A stretch of DNA of 64,000 nt. It comes from Anaspis maculata (taxonomy: Eukaryota; Arthropoda; Insecta; Coleoptera; Scraptiidae). Below the pieces are notes generated by a model. It was not told the DNA's origin, did no database searches, and saw only the letters and a program-made list of their open reading frames with translations. Numbering within the stretch: the first letter of the stretch is position 1; every line of letters begins with the position of its first letter. The position numbers and the translations under genes are program-made. Shown here in pieces: positions 1-11,978 of this stretch. The stretch is from the NCBI GenBank assembly GCA_949128115.1, contig OX421966.1, forward strand, positions 60,695,416 through 60,759,415, given 5' to 3'.

Positions 1-596
1 CGCTGTTGCAAGATTGTACGAAGGTTCAAGGCGTCTTGATTTTGGTAGATTTTCGCCAGTTTAAATGGGCGAATGGTGGTGGAATGTTTTTTCAAATAAA
101 ATAATAAATCACGTTGAGGAAACTGTTCTAATTTTTGGTCAAAAATAAAGGTCAATAGCTGATATCTGAAATTAATCTGTGCCCTTCAAATTTAACACTA
201 GGTGATAGATTTTACAAGCTCTCGAAGGTAATAATCGAAAATTTCACAATTTTTCTGAAATTATTGCTATGCCTGTACTAAGGATCTAATTTTAGTGACA
301 ACGTAAATCAACTTATATAGTGCAATAGTACCTAGTATCACTATATGTAGGTACTCAAGATACATTGATACTATAACTAAATATATACAATTCTTGAAAA
401 CCTGTGAGATGAATTAACTTCAGCTACAGCATTCGCTTGAAGATCTATAGGCAAAGCACAGAGAAACTGTTCGACGTAGCTTTAATGCAAAAAAAAAGGA
501 AAAGGTGTCAGGGAGGCTGATATCAGTGGCCATCTTAGGAAACAGAGGGTAGAGTAGATGCAGCAAGTGGGCGAGTGCGAAGTTGCCAATGGAGAT
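1..596. other. No gene seen
   Basis: AT-rich sequence without a convincing reading frame, RNA gene or repeat. Confidence 0.4.
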
Positions 597-1135
597 GTTG
601 AGGAACTACAGGTCTAGCTCAGATGCAGTTTTTGATAGCCATTGTCCGCGGACACCTACTCCGCGACGATGTGGTTCATGGTCTGGTTCTCAGTTCCACA
701 TGGCTGCGATGTTCAAAATTGGCAGCCAGAAAGTCTGGGTAGATTTGACAACTCCAGCAATGATTCTCAATGCTTGGTTAAGAATGACGTCAATGATGTT
801 GTGTGTGTGTGCTATTCATCCAAACAGGAGCGCAGTATTCCGCTGTCGACTAGACCAAGACAAAGGTGGATATCCGAAGAGTAGTGGCGTCAACACTCCA
901 TGTAGTTCTCGCAAGTCTCTGAACCAGGTTCATTCGTGTCTTCGTCTTGGCACTGAGTTTCTCCAAGTTGAGCTTGAAGGACAATGTTTGGTCGAAGGTC
1001 ACACCGAGGTACTTGGGAGTGGGATTGTGCTGCAGATGAAGTCCAGCCATCAAAGCTGACATTGAGGTGACGATCTGCTCCTCTGTTGTTCAGATGAATG
1101 GTTCTAGTCTCTATCCCCCGAGAGTTCGGATTCAA
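597..1135 (-). pseudogene. Jockey-like LINE RT, C-terminal fragment
   Basis: On the minus strand the region reads as the downstream part of a non-LTR retrotransposon reverse transcriptase, in several frames. Recognisable blocks in order are TIHLNNRGADRHLNV (about 1086-1040), NPTPKYLGVTFDQTLSF (about 1025-980), a stretch resembling the usual RVNLLRRLAGTTWGA block (about 940-900), STAEYCAPVW (about 850-820) and IDVILNQALRIIAGVVKST (about 795-740). The order and wording match the thumb/connection region of Jockey-clade RTs. At least three frameshifts and several stops separate the blocks, and no catalytic RT core or endonuclease is present, so this is a dead 5'- and 3'-truncated copy. The clade call rests on motif wording only. 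Confidence 0.8.
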
Positions 1136-2290
1136 TCCTCATTTCTGAAAGATGACCAAATTCTGTTGGAAAATCGTAATACATATTTATTTTGTGCAGA
1201 AATATCATAGTGAAAAATCACAGAATTGGCGGGTTTTTATTTTGCACATCTGTGTTATTTGTCCAAAAAGTTCGTTTTCAGTTTTGACAAAAAAATACAA
1301 GGTAAAACTTTGGATCAAGTTTTCATTTTTGGCTGGTCATAATCTACTCACTGTTCGACTGAATTGGTTCAAATTCATTTCATGGCTTGTCTCTGTTGAC
1401 AAAAGGGCTGGCCTAAAAAGCTAAAATTACAGAAGCCAACTTTTTTCAAGAAAGAATCGAGCCACATCGCGGGTCAACCATTAAATTTGCCTCAATATGG
1501 CTCGAACCCGATAACAGTAATTCCAAAAATGTAAATTTGACCAAATAACACAGGGATACATTTTTCCGAATCTGCGGCCCTAGACTTTGATTTACCCAGT
1601 AATTCTTGACAAGTTTTAACAGAGGAATATTGCTGGTAAATCTAAACAAAATTGAAGTCCTCTATCTGCCATTGGTCTATGTAACGTTAATAAATAACCT
1701 TATAGCGTGGAGACCTCAGGTGATGATAAGCACCGCAAAGCAAGAGCGCCTTTCTCTGGTGGTGATTCAGGCGTGGCCCCAAACTGTTGGTAATTTGTGG
1801 AAATTCACTGGAATCCCGTGGCTATCCATTTAATTTGAAGAAATCGTATCCGGTGGGAATCCCGTGGTAATCCCGTGGCAATCCATCACAATCCGTTGAA
1901 CGTTCTGATGTCCCAGTAATTCACCCGAGGATTCACCCCTTGGTCATTTGCATCTGAAGTCAACTTTGAATGAAAGAAAAAAATTACATGCACCTAAGTA
2001 CTGAGACAAGAGTGCTACTCGTACTTACCTCATAAATGTACAGGCAGAACCATGAATATAGCAATGGCAGAACCGGGGGCAGAACACTTAAATGAAATTT
2101 TCCCAGGAATGTAAACAACTATGACACTCACCTGACATCATGACAAACAACGGCCAAGGCAACAGGGCAGCGGATATGATGCAAGGAGACGCCAGATCTG
2201 GCATTTCTTGTCAAAATTTTCTAACCTCTTTGAGCTCAGCCCGTTTTCGCGCAACTTGGTCTATGCAGCGTCCGTTACACTCTAGGCAAC
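1136..2290. other. Intergenic, one short degenerate repeat
   Basis: No coding signal. At about 1812-1890 the phrase AATCCCGTGG or a close variant recurs several times in a row, a small degenerate repeat. The rest shows nothing recognisable. Confidence 0.4.
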
Positions 2291-2358
2291 ATGGCCAACC
2301 GCGTTTTTAATTCTGCTGAATTTAAAACGTGATCGGCATATATTTTCGTGTGGGGGGT
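2291..2358 (+). pseudogene. DUF4817-like transposase N-terminus fragment
   Basis: The DNA beginning ATGGCCAACCG and ending TATTTTCGTGTG is a diverged match to the start of the transposase frame at 56856 in this same window. It begins MANR and keeps NSAEF and an IF-type block after a small insertion and a frame change. It stops where the 3' end of the I-like LINE begins, so the LINE may have inserted into an old copy of that transposon family. The match is short. Confidence 0.4.
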
Positions 2359-2395
2359 GGATCAGAGTTGGTGATGCAGTCGGTGCTGGATTGTC

Positions 2396-5300
2396 TTATA
2401 TTAGGTGAAATAGGTTGTTTCTTTTCAGTGTCTCCAAAAGTTCCATGACATTTTTCGGTCCCCATAAGATTTCATCGCCTTCATCTAGTTGTGGGTAAAG
2501 TGTCGTGCACTCGTATAAAATATGATGGATTGACACCGTGCAGGATTGGCAAGATGGGCAAAGCGGTGGATCGTCTTGGGTGAAGATGTAGCTGTGAGTT
2601 AATTTGCTGTGGCCTGTTAGTATGCGATTAATAACCACCTCCTCCCTACGTGAGAGGTTTAGGTTTTTCTTGAGCTCGATTGGTTCTACTTCCATTTCTA
2701 TTGTCAGAGATCTAGAATCGGCTTGGTAACTGTGCCATTTGCTTTGGAGTGCAAGGTGGTATAAACTTTTGACGTCGTAATGGGTGTTCAAGATATCAGC
2801 AGGGGGATCATGGTCAGATCTTGAGGCCTCTTTGGCAGCCTCGTCGGCTTTTTCATTGAGTGGAATTCCAACATGTGAAGGGCACCAAGACAGTACGATG
2901 CTTTTGCCATTTGTAATTGCTGTTGAAAGGCTGTTCTGAGCGAGTTGTGCCAGTGGGTTTGAGGTGTATTGTTTTTGTATGCAGTGAACTGAGCTTAGTG
3001 AATCGGTACAGATGATAAATTGTCTGTCCGTAGGACTTGATTCGATAAGTTTGGCAGCCTGGAAAACCCCATACAACTCTGCCGAGAACGTACTGTAAGA
3101 CGGAGGGAGAAAAAATTTCTTAGTTTCGAGTCTGGTCACCAATGCTACTCCAACACCATTGGTGCCTCTGGAGGCATCCGTATATATTGGGATCATGTCT
3201 GGGTATTTACTCAGCATTTCCCGGTGAAGATTCTGGAGAATTTCTCTGTTCGTTTCGGTCTTGCTTTGAGTGGTCAGGCTTGTATCGAACATAGGCAATG
3301 ATAGAGTCCAAGGCGGTTTCTTGTTTATGGTGCTGTAGCAGTGATTTATGGGGTCAAGGTGGATTGATCTCAAAATGGCGTTGAATTTGTAGTAGACAGG
3401 TGGAGCTAGTCTTGGTTTTCGGTGGAATATGTGGCTGTACCTGTGAGCGAATACCGAGCTATATGCAAAATTGTCAGGCGATGTGGAAAGTTTTGAAGCA
3501 TAGGCTAAGATCTGTTTTTCCCTTTGGAGTGTAAGTGTAGGCTGTCCAGTTATTTTTGACAAACATTCAACTGGGCTTGTACGAAAAGCTCCTGATGCCA
3601 ATCTCATTGCTGAGTTGTGGACGCTATCTAGGATTCTAAGAGTCGACTCACAAGCTGAGGAATATGCCACCGAGCCGTAGTCCATTTTTGATCTGATCAA
3701 TGCTTGATATACTCGTATAAGTGTAGATTCTTGTGCTCCCCATTGGTGGTGGGATATAGTTTTCAACAAATTAAGTCGTTTCAAGCATTCGGTTTTGAGG
3801 TGTTTGACGTGAGGTTTCCAGTTGAGTTTTTTATCCCATAAAAGCCCAAGAAATTTCACTTCGTTTACCTGACTAAGCTCGTCGTTGTACAATTTGAGAG
3901 GTGGGAGTGTTTCGACAGTAGTTTTTCTTGAAAATAGGATTACTTTGGTTTTTGTTGGGGAGAATTTGAATCCAGAATCTGCAGCCCAATTTTCCATACT
4001 AGTAAGAGATTGTTGCAGAAGTTTGTGTATGTTCGCAGTTTTTGTACCTTTGCACCAAATGATTATGTCATCAGCAAAAAGAGACATTTGTACAGGGAGT
4101 TTCACTTTTTTGACAACGTCATTGATAGCGATCAGAAAAAGTGTAACACTGATGACTGATCCCTGGGGTATTCCATTTTCCAGGATGTGTTCATCAGATA
4201 AGCTGTTATTAACTTTGACCTTGAATGATCTGTTCAAGGGAAAAATTTTTATGAACATGAACATGTTGCCTTGGATGTCCATTTTCAGGAGTTTTTGGAG
4301 AATGCCATGCTTCCACGTCGTATCGTATGCTTTTTCTATGTCGAAAAAGATGACCCCTAAATTGTTTTTGGTTGAGAATGCTTCTAGTATTTCTGTTTGG
4401 AGTTTGGTTATATTGTCATTTGTCGAACGATGCATCCTGAAGCCGCTTTGGAAAGGAGAAAGAAATTTATGATGTTCAAGGTACCATGTAAGTCTTTTGT
4501 TGACAATTTTCTCCAGCAGCTTACACATGGACGACGTCAGTGAAATTGGTCTATAACTAGATTTTTCTGTTTTGGGTTTATCTGGTTTAAGTATCGGAAT
4601 AATGATGGACTTTCTCCATGAGTCTGGGAATTCTTGTTCACACCAAATTTTGTTGTAAATGTCCAGTAATAGGTGGAGTGATTTTTGTGACAGATTCTTG
4701 AGGAAGTCGAAAGGAATGCTGTCAGGTCCTGATGCAGAGTTTTTACATGATTTGAGTGCTTCATTGAGTTCCTGTATCTTAATTGGTTTATTTATTTCGC
4801 TGCTGTCTAGAAGGTTGACGTTTAGTTCTTCTCGCTCTAACTGTTGTTTTGTTACAAGAAAAGGTGGGTCGTAATTTGAGTTGCTGCTTTGGTCATGATA
4901 CATTGCTGCCAAGGAGTTGGATATGTCTTTGCAAGAGGTTGTGACTTCTCCATTGGCGTCTTTTAAGGCTGTGATAGGTTGAAATGTTCTGCTGCCTTTA
5001 ATTGCTTTGATCTTGTTCCAGGCTTTTTTTGTGGATGAGGTTAGTGAAAGGGAAGAAACAAATGTTTCCCAGGACTGTTTTTTATTATTTTTTATGATGT
5101 ATCTGGCCCTTGCTCGAAGCCTTTTATACTCAATCAGATTTTCTATGTTTTTGTGGTTTTTATATTTATTAAGTGCCGTTTTATAATCCCTAACAGCCAA
5201 GCTGCACTCTTGGCTCCACCATGGAACTGGATTGTGTTTACCTTGCACAGCCGTTTTTTTTCCAATTGATAGCTCTGCAGCTTCTACTATGATATCTGTG

Positions 5301-6096
5301 AATTCGCTTACTGTATGGTTGATGTTTTCCTTAATTGTGAAATGTTTTAGTCCTTCATCGACAGAATTTTGAAATTGTACCCAGTTTGTGTTTTTGTTTT
5401 TCCACTTTCCTGGTGGATGCGTCAGTATTTCAGCAGTTGCGCTATTCAAGTTTTGTGTTATTATTGGAAAGTGGTCACTATCATATGAGTCAGGCGATAC
5501 CTCCCAGGACATAACGGGTCCACTGCGAGCATCACAAAAAGTAAGGTCTATGTTGGTAAAACTACCATGTGCAGAGTCGAGGTGCGTATAATGGCCCGTG
5601 TTTAGAAGAAATAAAGATGGATGGTTTGAGATTATGTTTTCAATGACTTTTCCCCTAGGACTGGATGTAGATGATCCCCAAAGGGGGTGGTGTGCATTGA
5701 AGTCACCTGTCAGAATGAAAGGAGAAGGAAGTTGTTGTATGAGATGTAAGAACTCGTTTTGGTCAAACGGTGAATTTGGTGAGATGTAAATGTTACATAT
5801 GTTGACCTTCTTAGGCCATGACACAGATACTGCAATTGCTTCAAATGTTGTCTGCAACGGGATTTGTTCGCTATGGCAACTGTTTTTAACTGAAATGGAG
5901 ACACCTCCGCTCGCAATGAGATGTGTTTGGCGATTTTTGGGTAACTGGTGTAGTTGTTGAAATTGAGAGTTTGATCATTCTTCAGGTTGGTTTCTTGGAG
6001 ACATAAAACTGTAGGGTCATAATCAGAAATTAGGTGTTGTATTCTTGGTAGACGTGCAATGTATCCATTGCAATTCCACTGTACTAAACTAGACAT
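2396..6096 (-). CDS. LINE ORF2: endonuclease, RT, RNase H (one frameshift)
   Basis: Encodes the enzyme that nicks target DNA and copies the element RNA into it. The protein begins MSSLVQWNCNGYIARL at 6096 and continues to about 5940 with the endonuclease QET block. It then changes frame at a T5 run (5934-5938, plus strand) and runs without a stop for 1153 codons from 5857 to 2396. In that long frame: endonuclease GDFNAHH (51-57) and SDH (127-129); RT fingers SSYRPISLT (433-441), motif A FFDIEKAYD (504-512), motif B GIPQGS (562-567), motif C FADD (594-597); RNase H with D894, E927, D952 and D1005 all present. The single-base slip is the only clear lesion, so the copy is young but probably inactive. 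Confidence 0.92.
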
Positions 6097-6128
6097 TTTG
6101 AAAGATTGTTTTTTCTATTTTTTTTTTT

Positions 6129-7316
6129 TTAATGGAGCTCTGGATCACTTTGATCCATCGAAGATTGGGAAAAATTTGATTCGCAGTCGTCATTTTCAGA
6201 AGTTTCGCGTAGTTTGTTACAGATTCTGGTACATCTACCTTTCAAATATCTATTAGTGAGGCATGGGTATACGTCATTGATCATTTCTATGAGGGCATCG
6301 GTGTTATCAGTAAAAGTTGGGCCAATTACCAGCGGGTCGCTTCCGTTGAGACATTGTTCAAGGAATGATAGGAATTCCTCTTGAGTGAGGATGTATTTAC
6401 CAGGGTTTTCTTGTATAATTTGCTTTATGGGTTCTGTATTTTCAACTAGCAAATCAGGTATGTTTTCGGTTGAAGACGATTTTTTAATTTTCTTTTGTTT
6501 AGGTTTTTTCACACTTTTTGTAGATGGTTTTGGAAATACGAAATCTTTGGTTGGGTCAGTGTCTGGTTGGGGTGAATTTTCTGTAGAGTCGGTATTTAGA
6601 GTTGATGCTCCTCTTTTTTTTGATGATTTTTCATCCACGATATGAGAGGTACTGGGTGCTTCGGAATCAGATATATCTTGTTCGGGTCGAAGTTGACATT
6701 GATCGGCTCGATGGCCCTGCTCTTTACATAAAAAGCAGGTGACTTCTCCTGTGCTCAAAAAGATGCGATATTCTGTGTTGTCGTAGGTGACTACAAAGGA
6801 GGGTGGCAACGTCAGATTTTCGTCGGGCTTGATAAATAATTGCCTTCTAAAGCTGAGGATGTGCATGTACTCGCTTTCGTTCTCAACGCCGGCTCTAAGA
6901 TAAGACATATTAGAGACTGGTTCGCATCCTATATTTTTCAATGAATCTTCTAGAAATGGCATCGGGATGGATGGACAGACATTTGACAAAATGAGTCTCT
7001 TGGCTGGTGTTATGAGCCGACGTATTGATACCTCGTTGCCGTTAATTTGGATTTTGTTGAGATTTGTTACTTGATCAACGAACTGGGCGGTTGATAGATA
7101 CATACAAATGCGATTTCTTGAGATGCGGGATGCAAAAGTGATGTTCTTTGGGCCAATAATGTTACCAATTGGTTTGAGGTATTCGATTAATTTTAGGTTA
7201 TCAATCACGTCAATAACTATTGCAAGTTCCTTTTGAGGAGACTGTAGAGTTTTTGCAACTTTGGCATACGATACAGTATTGTTGCCGTTAGTGGTGTTGT
7301 TGGGTTGAGATGACAT
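6129..7316 (-). CDS. LINE ORF1 (Gag-like RNA-binding protein)
   Basis: A 395-residue frame upstream of ORF2 and separated from it by 32 bases, the usual arrangement for I-group LINEs, whose ORF1 proteins coat the element RNA. The first 190 residues look like two RNA-recognition-type folds. One CCHC zinc knuckle follows (C194-X2-C197-X4-H202-X4-C207), then a Ser/Lys-rich segment (about 210-285) and an acidic C-terminus. The start at 7316 (MSSQPNN) is the first ATG in a frame with no internal stop. The zinc knuckle and position support the call; the RRM-like reading is inference. Confidence 0.88.
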   Translation of the reverse strand: MSSQPNNTTNGNNTVSYAKVAKTLQSPQKELAIVIDVIDNLKLIEYLKPIGNIIGPKNITFASRISRNRICMYLSTAQFVDQVTNLNKIQINGNEVSIRRLITPAKRLILSNVCPSIPMPFLEDSLKNIGCEPVSNMSYLRAGVENESEYMHILSFRRQLFIKPDENLTLPPSFVVTYDNTEYRIFLSTGEVTCFLCKEQGHRADQCQLRPEQDISDSEAPSTSHIVDEKSSKKRGASTLNTDSTENSPQPDTDPTKDFVFPKPSTKSVKKPKQKKIKKSSSTENIPDLLVENTEPIKQIIQENPGKYILTQEEFLSFLEQCLNGSDPLVIGPTFTDNTDALIEMINDVYPCLTNRYLKGRCTRICNKLRETSENDDCESNFSQSSMDQSDPELH

Positions 7317-7330
7317 TGTTGGGGTTTTTT

Positions 7331-8172
7331 TGATTTGTTTAGGGTTGATTTTGTATTACAAATAGATTCATTGCAAAATGAATTTACGTAAATAAGCAGG
7401 TTATCGACCCGCTGCGAATTTAATCACTGCGGGAAGAAATGCGGTGATTTTTTGCTGTGCTGATAAGCCCGTATGGGTGTTCGAATCGCTTATTTACAGT
7501 TGAAATATGTAGGTAAATTAATAATGATACTACTTATTCCTTCTGGAGCCAAGGGTCCAAAGCTGGGGCGACCAGTCCGGGAGTCCTTAGGGATGGTCCA
7601 GGTTATAAAACAGCGGGAAGAAACAGCGCACTTATCGTCGATTTCACCGATTTTTAACACCACGTTATAATTCCGTGCGGACACACCGGTGGATCTATGC
7701 GGAATCCTGTCCGATTTTTCTTTTATTACAAAAGAATTATTTCAGGTTTCCGAAACGATCAAAGTGGAGTGGCTCCAGGCCATCAGTAGGGATCAACAAA
7801 CATTTATTCAGCAGCGTAACAATGAGAGCGTGTTTGTTCAGATCATTTCTTGGATGAAGTTTTCGAGCGAATTGGATTGCTCAAGAAACTGAAACCCAAT
7901 GTAATTCCTTCACTTGATTTGCCTACCCTGAGACCACGGTATACCTGAGACCCATTCCAGTAGCTTCAGAAAGTCAAGCTATCCAGGAAGCTCCAACAAC
8001 CACAAGCCAAGTTATGCCGGAATCATGACCAGATCAAGCTATGCCGAAAGCATCAACAAGCCAAGCTATGTCGGAATTATTATTAAGCACAAATAAACAA
8101 TTATGTTATACTTCAATAATTGTTTTCATTTTATTTTTGTGATATAAATCAGGCTCGTGTTTGTGTTGTTTA
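7331..8172. other. LINE 5' flank and unassigned DNA
   Basis: Contains the probable 5' leader of the LINE. A short open stretch (about 7677-7892, plus strand) is not recognised. Nothing else is supported apart from the minisatellite entered separately. Confidence 0.35.
7973..8079 (+). repeat. Degenerate minisatellite, about 30-bp unit
   Basis: Three to four imperfect repeats built on AAGCCAAGCTATGCCGGAA followed by a CATCAAC-like word. Confidence 0.55.
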
Positions 8173-8174
8173 TA

Positions 8175-8309
8175 GCGTTTTAAAATCACTAGAACCGATC
8201 CAGTTCGGCTCTAAAATCAGGGGATCCGATAGGTTCTCGAAAATCCTTGCCCAATCAGTGATAGCGATTTTCGAGCTGAACTGGCTCCGTTCTGGCCAGT
8301 CGAAAACGC
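8175..8309 (+). mobile_element. 135-bp MITE, copy 1
   Basis: Starts GCGTTTTAAAATCACTAGAA and ends with the matching inverted sequence TCGAAAACGC. The left flank is TA; the right flank is CA, which looks like a mutated target duplication. A second copy of exactly the same length and orientation is at 19001-19135. The element is a strong hairpin with no coding capacity. Confidence 0.85.
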
Positions 8310-8739
8310 CATTAGTTTTTTGCTCGAATTTCTACGTTTTGTCTTCGAAACAATTCATCAAATACCTTACGTTTCCAACATGTATGTAGTTAACTATTCC
8401 GAAATGAAATTAGTTGCAATTTGTAATGAACAACATTAATGAAATCATAACCACTAACCAATAATTGAAAAATGAATAATAGGAAGATTCAAGAACCAAG
8501 AATCATTCTACGAAACAAAAGTACAAGCATCTTAGCTTTCTCCCTGTAGGACTCATCCAGTTTCAGGTAATTATTATTCATTATTATTTCACAATTAATA
8601 TTTGGTAAAAAATTTAAACACCAATGCACAAAAGACGGCGGTTCATATTTTGAATCCGATTTGTTGCCCGTCAGCCAGTAACATTTTAGCACAGTATGGC
8701 GGCCAGCTGGGTTCGGACAACACGCATGTGTTGTATTAG

Positions 8740-9033
8740 CTATCCAGCTCTATATTCAGAAATCCGTGTTCAGGACACACTCCACGTCCAATCGCACGCG
8801 GTACTTCCAAAGAAGGGTCCAGGTTATGCATTGCTGGAAGGAATTCAGTTAGTTCGATGGAGAACATTGAAAAAATTCTGTTTGAACTTAGTGTTGAAAA
8901 TAGCTTACTCTTTGGAATGCCCCTCTTCAAGAAGATACACCATCAAAATTTTGACTCCACGAACGAGTTCAGAGGATACGAATTTGTGGGAAACAACGTG
9001 TTGCACATCTCCTCATTAATTCTTTGTAGGTGA
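8740..9033 (+). pseudogene. Unrecognised repeat-borne reading frame, copy A
   Basis: Open from a TAG at 8737 to TGA at 9031, 97 codons without an ATG near its start. Characteristic blocks are NIEKILFELSVENSLLFG, MPLFKKIHH and GYEFVGNNVLHISSL. It aligns without indels to the 108-residue frames at 52725-53051 and 53177-53503. I counted about a dozen replacement against about five silent differences, which gives no sign of protein-level selection between copies. I do not recognise the family. It may be the 3' end of a longer mobile-element gene. Confidence 0.5.
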
Positions 9034-9357
9034 AAATAAAATAAAACCAATTTGTGTGTTCTGCCGAAGAACTTATTTTTTCTCATAATGAAAAATTCCC
9101 GGGACAAGGCGATAAACGTCGTCAATTTTTACGATATATTCATGAGTTTCCTTTTTAATTGATAAAACGAACTGATAAGCGGTTTGGTGGGAGCCCTAGC
9201 ACCTTCAACTTTCAGGAGCCCCCCGGGTCCCCTTCCGGTGAAAATTCGGCGTGGCTCCACCTCTTATCTAAGAGAGGTGCTCATTCTGAGTATGTGTACC
9301 GAATTTCATGCTTTCATCACCATTTGCAAGGTTCATTCACCTAGTGCCCCCACTAAA
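8740..9357 (+). repeat. Half-arm copy of the 52.4-53.8 kb palindrome family
   Basis: From about 8770 to the CCTAGTGCCCCCACTAA end this matches the right arm of the palindrome at 53148-53826 with scattered substitutions and almost no indels. Here only one arm is present. It holds the open frame described separately, AATAAA words after that frame's stop, and the segment beginning ACTGATAAGCGG. Confidence 0.85.
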
Positions 9358-9732
9358 ATGCCGAATTGATAGGCGAGCGGCCGCTAGCGAAAAACGTGCA
9401 TTTTAAGGGGCTGAGTGACCACGGGCGTACAACAACAATTTTTGATTTTCAATAGTATTTGAAATCGCCCCATGGGAACTCTCGTTAGGGCCCCATTTCC
9501 ATTTTTTTTTAAAGTCATCTTTTCTTAATTTTTTGCATTCGGCAGCTCATAACTCAGCGACTATTAACGACAAAGCGAAGATTTTTTCACTAGTACTATA
9601 CCTGGATATTACTTATACCCACCACATCACTTTTGTGTTGCATTTCATGATAAATACCTTCCTGGACCATAAGAGCATAAGAGGTGCAGAAATACGTCAC
9701 AAGAACTTTGATATGTAGGAAGCTATATCAAT

Positions 9733-10760
9733 GGGGTACTTGCCAATGGAATAGATTCAGCTGGAAATACTTTTGATTGCTAGTATAAGTGATAAGGGGA
9801 CTCTACTGAGAATTTCACAAAAATCCCGTCGTTTTCTACCGAAAAAAACGAATTTGAAAAATCCTCCTAAAAGCTTCGCGCCAGGACAGGGATTTTGAGT
9901 GGGGTTGGTCTGACTGTGTGACAATGGAATAATCAAGAATGTCAGGGATGTCACTGTGACACTGTCATTTTGAACATGCTATCGCAAAGCCGGTTTCCTA
10001 TCGAATTCTCTTACCATGAGCATTTAGACAATAAAGTCGAACAAGGTTTCGAAGAAACTGACTCCAGAAACCTCTTATAACACTGTCTCAGTAGAAATAA
10101 TTTATTTCCAGGAGAAAATCTGGAAAATCACCAATAGCACAGAAATAAGAGGCTGAAAATGAACAGTGAGCTTTTATAGGTTCATCATTAGCATACAATT
10201 CCGGATAGGTAATACTTTAGAGCTACAAGAGATCCATGTAGGGAGGACGCGATGGATCTCCAAATAAAATGTGGGGAGCAGGAACACTGATGTCCGAAAT
10301 GAAGCCGAGGGTCAGCCAGGTCAGAGCACGGGTGACAAACATGCGAAAGGCTTTTAGGTGGACAGCACTGAAGACTAAAGAAAGAGACTAGTTAGGTTGA
10401 ACAAGAAATGAACAAAACGAGTAGGTACTTACCGCGTATATCAAAGCCTCGATCAAAGCAGTCAAAGGCAAAAAAAGGGCACAGAAAGAAATTACGGCCG
10501 GCGGTTTGACGTTGTCAGTCAGACTCAGATCTTGTTGTTTGAAAACGGCACCTTGGCGACGTTATATCATTGCCAACCCAACGAGGAAAAAGAGTCCTTC
10601 TATGTTCTATATCTAATATATTTGTGACGTCACAAATATATTTTTAAAACACGCATTGCGGCCGCAATTTTGGGAATTTGGGGGAAAGAAAAAATACGGG
10701 TACATTATTTTTAATCATACTATCGATTAAGCCAATAAAAAAAAACTAGGCAAGTACCCC
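9733..10760 (-). mobile_element. 1.03-kb DNA element with GGGGTACTTGCC ends
   Basis: Bounded by GGGGTACTTGCC at 9733 and GGCAAGTACCCC at 10749-10760. Both ends and the inner part around TTTGTGACGTCACAAATATA (about 10620) match, in inverted orientation, a shorter element at 21024-21427. No transposase frame is seen, so it is non-autonomous. The exact target duplication is unclear because the flanks also read AAT/ATT. Confidence 0.75.
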
Positions 10761-10783
10761 ATTTCTCAAAATAAGTGCACATA

Positions 10784-11212
10784 CAGGGTGTCCGTTTTTC
10801 GAGACTAAGCATGGGTATCTCGCTTATCTTGAGAGATACAAAGTCGGTTGAATTGGGAAAAAGTTGCGCATTTTTATGACGATCAATGATCCAAAAAGAA
10901 ATTTGACGTATTGATTTTCGTTTTTGAGATATTGTGAAAAAGCAGGAATTTGAATTTTTGTTTTAATTTTTTATCCAACAAACTGTTGAAGGTGGCCTTT
11001 TCTAATCTAGACATTGTCAGGGCACTTTTTCAAGGGAAATCCAAAGCTGCCAAAATCTTTATTCTAGCTTTCAAAGCAACCGAGATACGACATTCAACTT
11101 TTTTCTCTAATGAGCGCCATATTGGATTGTGATATTTTTGAATACGGTATTCTTTTCTGGTTAGCGAGATAAGCGAGATACCCATGCTTAGCCTCGAAAA
11201 ACGGACACCCTG
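10784..11212. mobile_element. 429-bp MITE with CAGGGTGTCCG ends
   Basis: Begins CAGGGTGTCCGTTTTTCGAG and ends with its inverted copy CTCGAAAAACGGACACCCTG. The TIRs continue for about 45 bp through GCATGGGTATCTCGCTTATC. TA flanks both sides (10782-10783 and 11213-11214), as in Tc1/mariner-type insertion. No coding capacity. Confidence 0.9.
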
Positions 11213-11396
11213 TATATGCGAGAACATATGTAGAGTACTAAAATACAGTACAGTATTTCAGTTTTCAGTGAAGTTGTCTTTGGCAAGCATCTTCACTACT
11301 CAGGCAATCAGAAAACGGCTTGAACTGGCCAATGTTCGATATAAGAGTTGTCTGGAGACGAAGCCTCGCGTATGCTGCTCTCAAAAGGACGAGGGC

Positions 11397-11402
11397 TTTA
11401 TT
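11397..11402 (-). terminator. Possible poly(A) signal of the MADF-BESS gene
   Basis: AATAAA on the minus strand, about 580 bp past the stop codon at 11979. Only the hexamer and its position support it. The stretch in between carries a diverged internal duplication around 11520-11600 and 11815-11870 and would be 3' UTR. Confidence 0.25.
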
Positions 11403-11978
11403 GTATAAAGCCATCACAACAAAAAAGAGCAAAGTCTCTAGTATGAAGTTTGTTTGGTCCACCATCAGGAATGTAGCTACCAGAATTTACTAGACGGAAT
11501 CCTCGAGGAAGCTGCCTGCTGCGAGCAAAGGCCCAAGTATAGGGGCTAACAGAAGACAGGGAGCGAACACATTAGCACAGATCTGGCCAGGGCGGAGGCC
11601 TACGGCTATCAGTGTAGAAGGCATCTGTTGGAGCTCTTTCAGTTCAGTATAACTGACTGGCGGCGAAAACTCAAGAATGCTATCCAAAAACTGGAGGTAG
11701 CGACATTCTTTCTGATGAAGTATGAGGGCTGCCTGAAAACAAGATCGAAATGTTAGAGCCGTCTGCGTTAGCGTAGAGTTGCCAGAAAGGAAGGGCGAAG
11801 TCTTCTCCTAAAAGCGAAGGCCTAAGAATGGGGAGGAGTGCCGGTGCGAATGTCCAAGTGAATGCTTTTAGAAGAAGAATGAACGGTTCGGGGGCTGTGC
11901 TAGGTGAAAGCTGGGTGAAATATCGGGCTGGCACTATTGAGCTGCAGCTGTCAACAAAAACAAATTTTGAATTCAAAA

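Larger units (their letters stand above)
2360..7330 (-). mobile_element. I-like non-LTR retrotransposon, near full length
   Basis: Two reading frames in tandem on the minus strand: ORF1 with a CCHC knuckle, then after 32 bases ORF2 with endonuclease, RT and RNase H. Possession of an RNase H domain and the endonuclease start wording point to the I group (I/Nimb-like) rather than R1 or Jockey. No terminal (TAA)n tail or clear target duplication was found, so the outer limits are approximate. Confidence 0.85.

Noticed and set aside
583..1059. Plus-strand frame of 158 codons
   Set aside because: It is the shadow of the minus-strand RT fragment; only the minus-strand wording matches a known family.
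3885..4472. Plus-strand frame of 195 codons inside LINE ORF2
   Set aside because: It is antisense to a fully open RT domain with all catalytic motifs.
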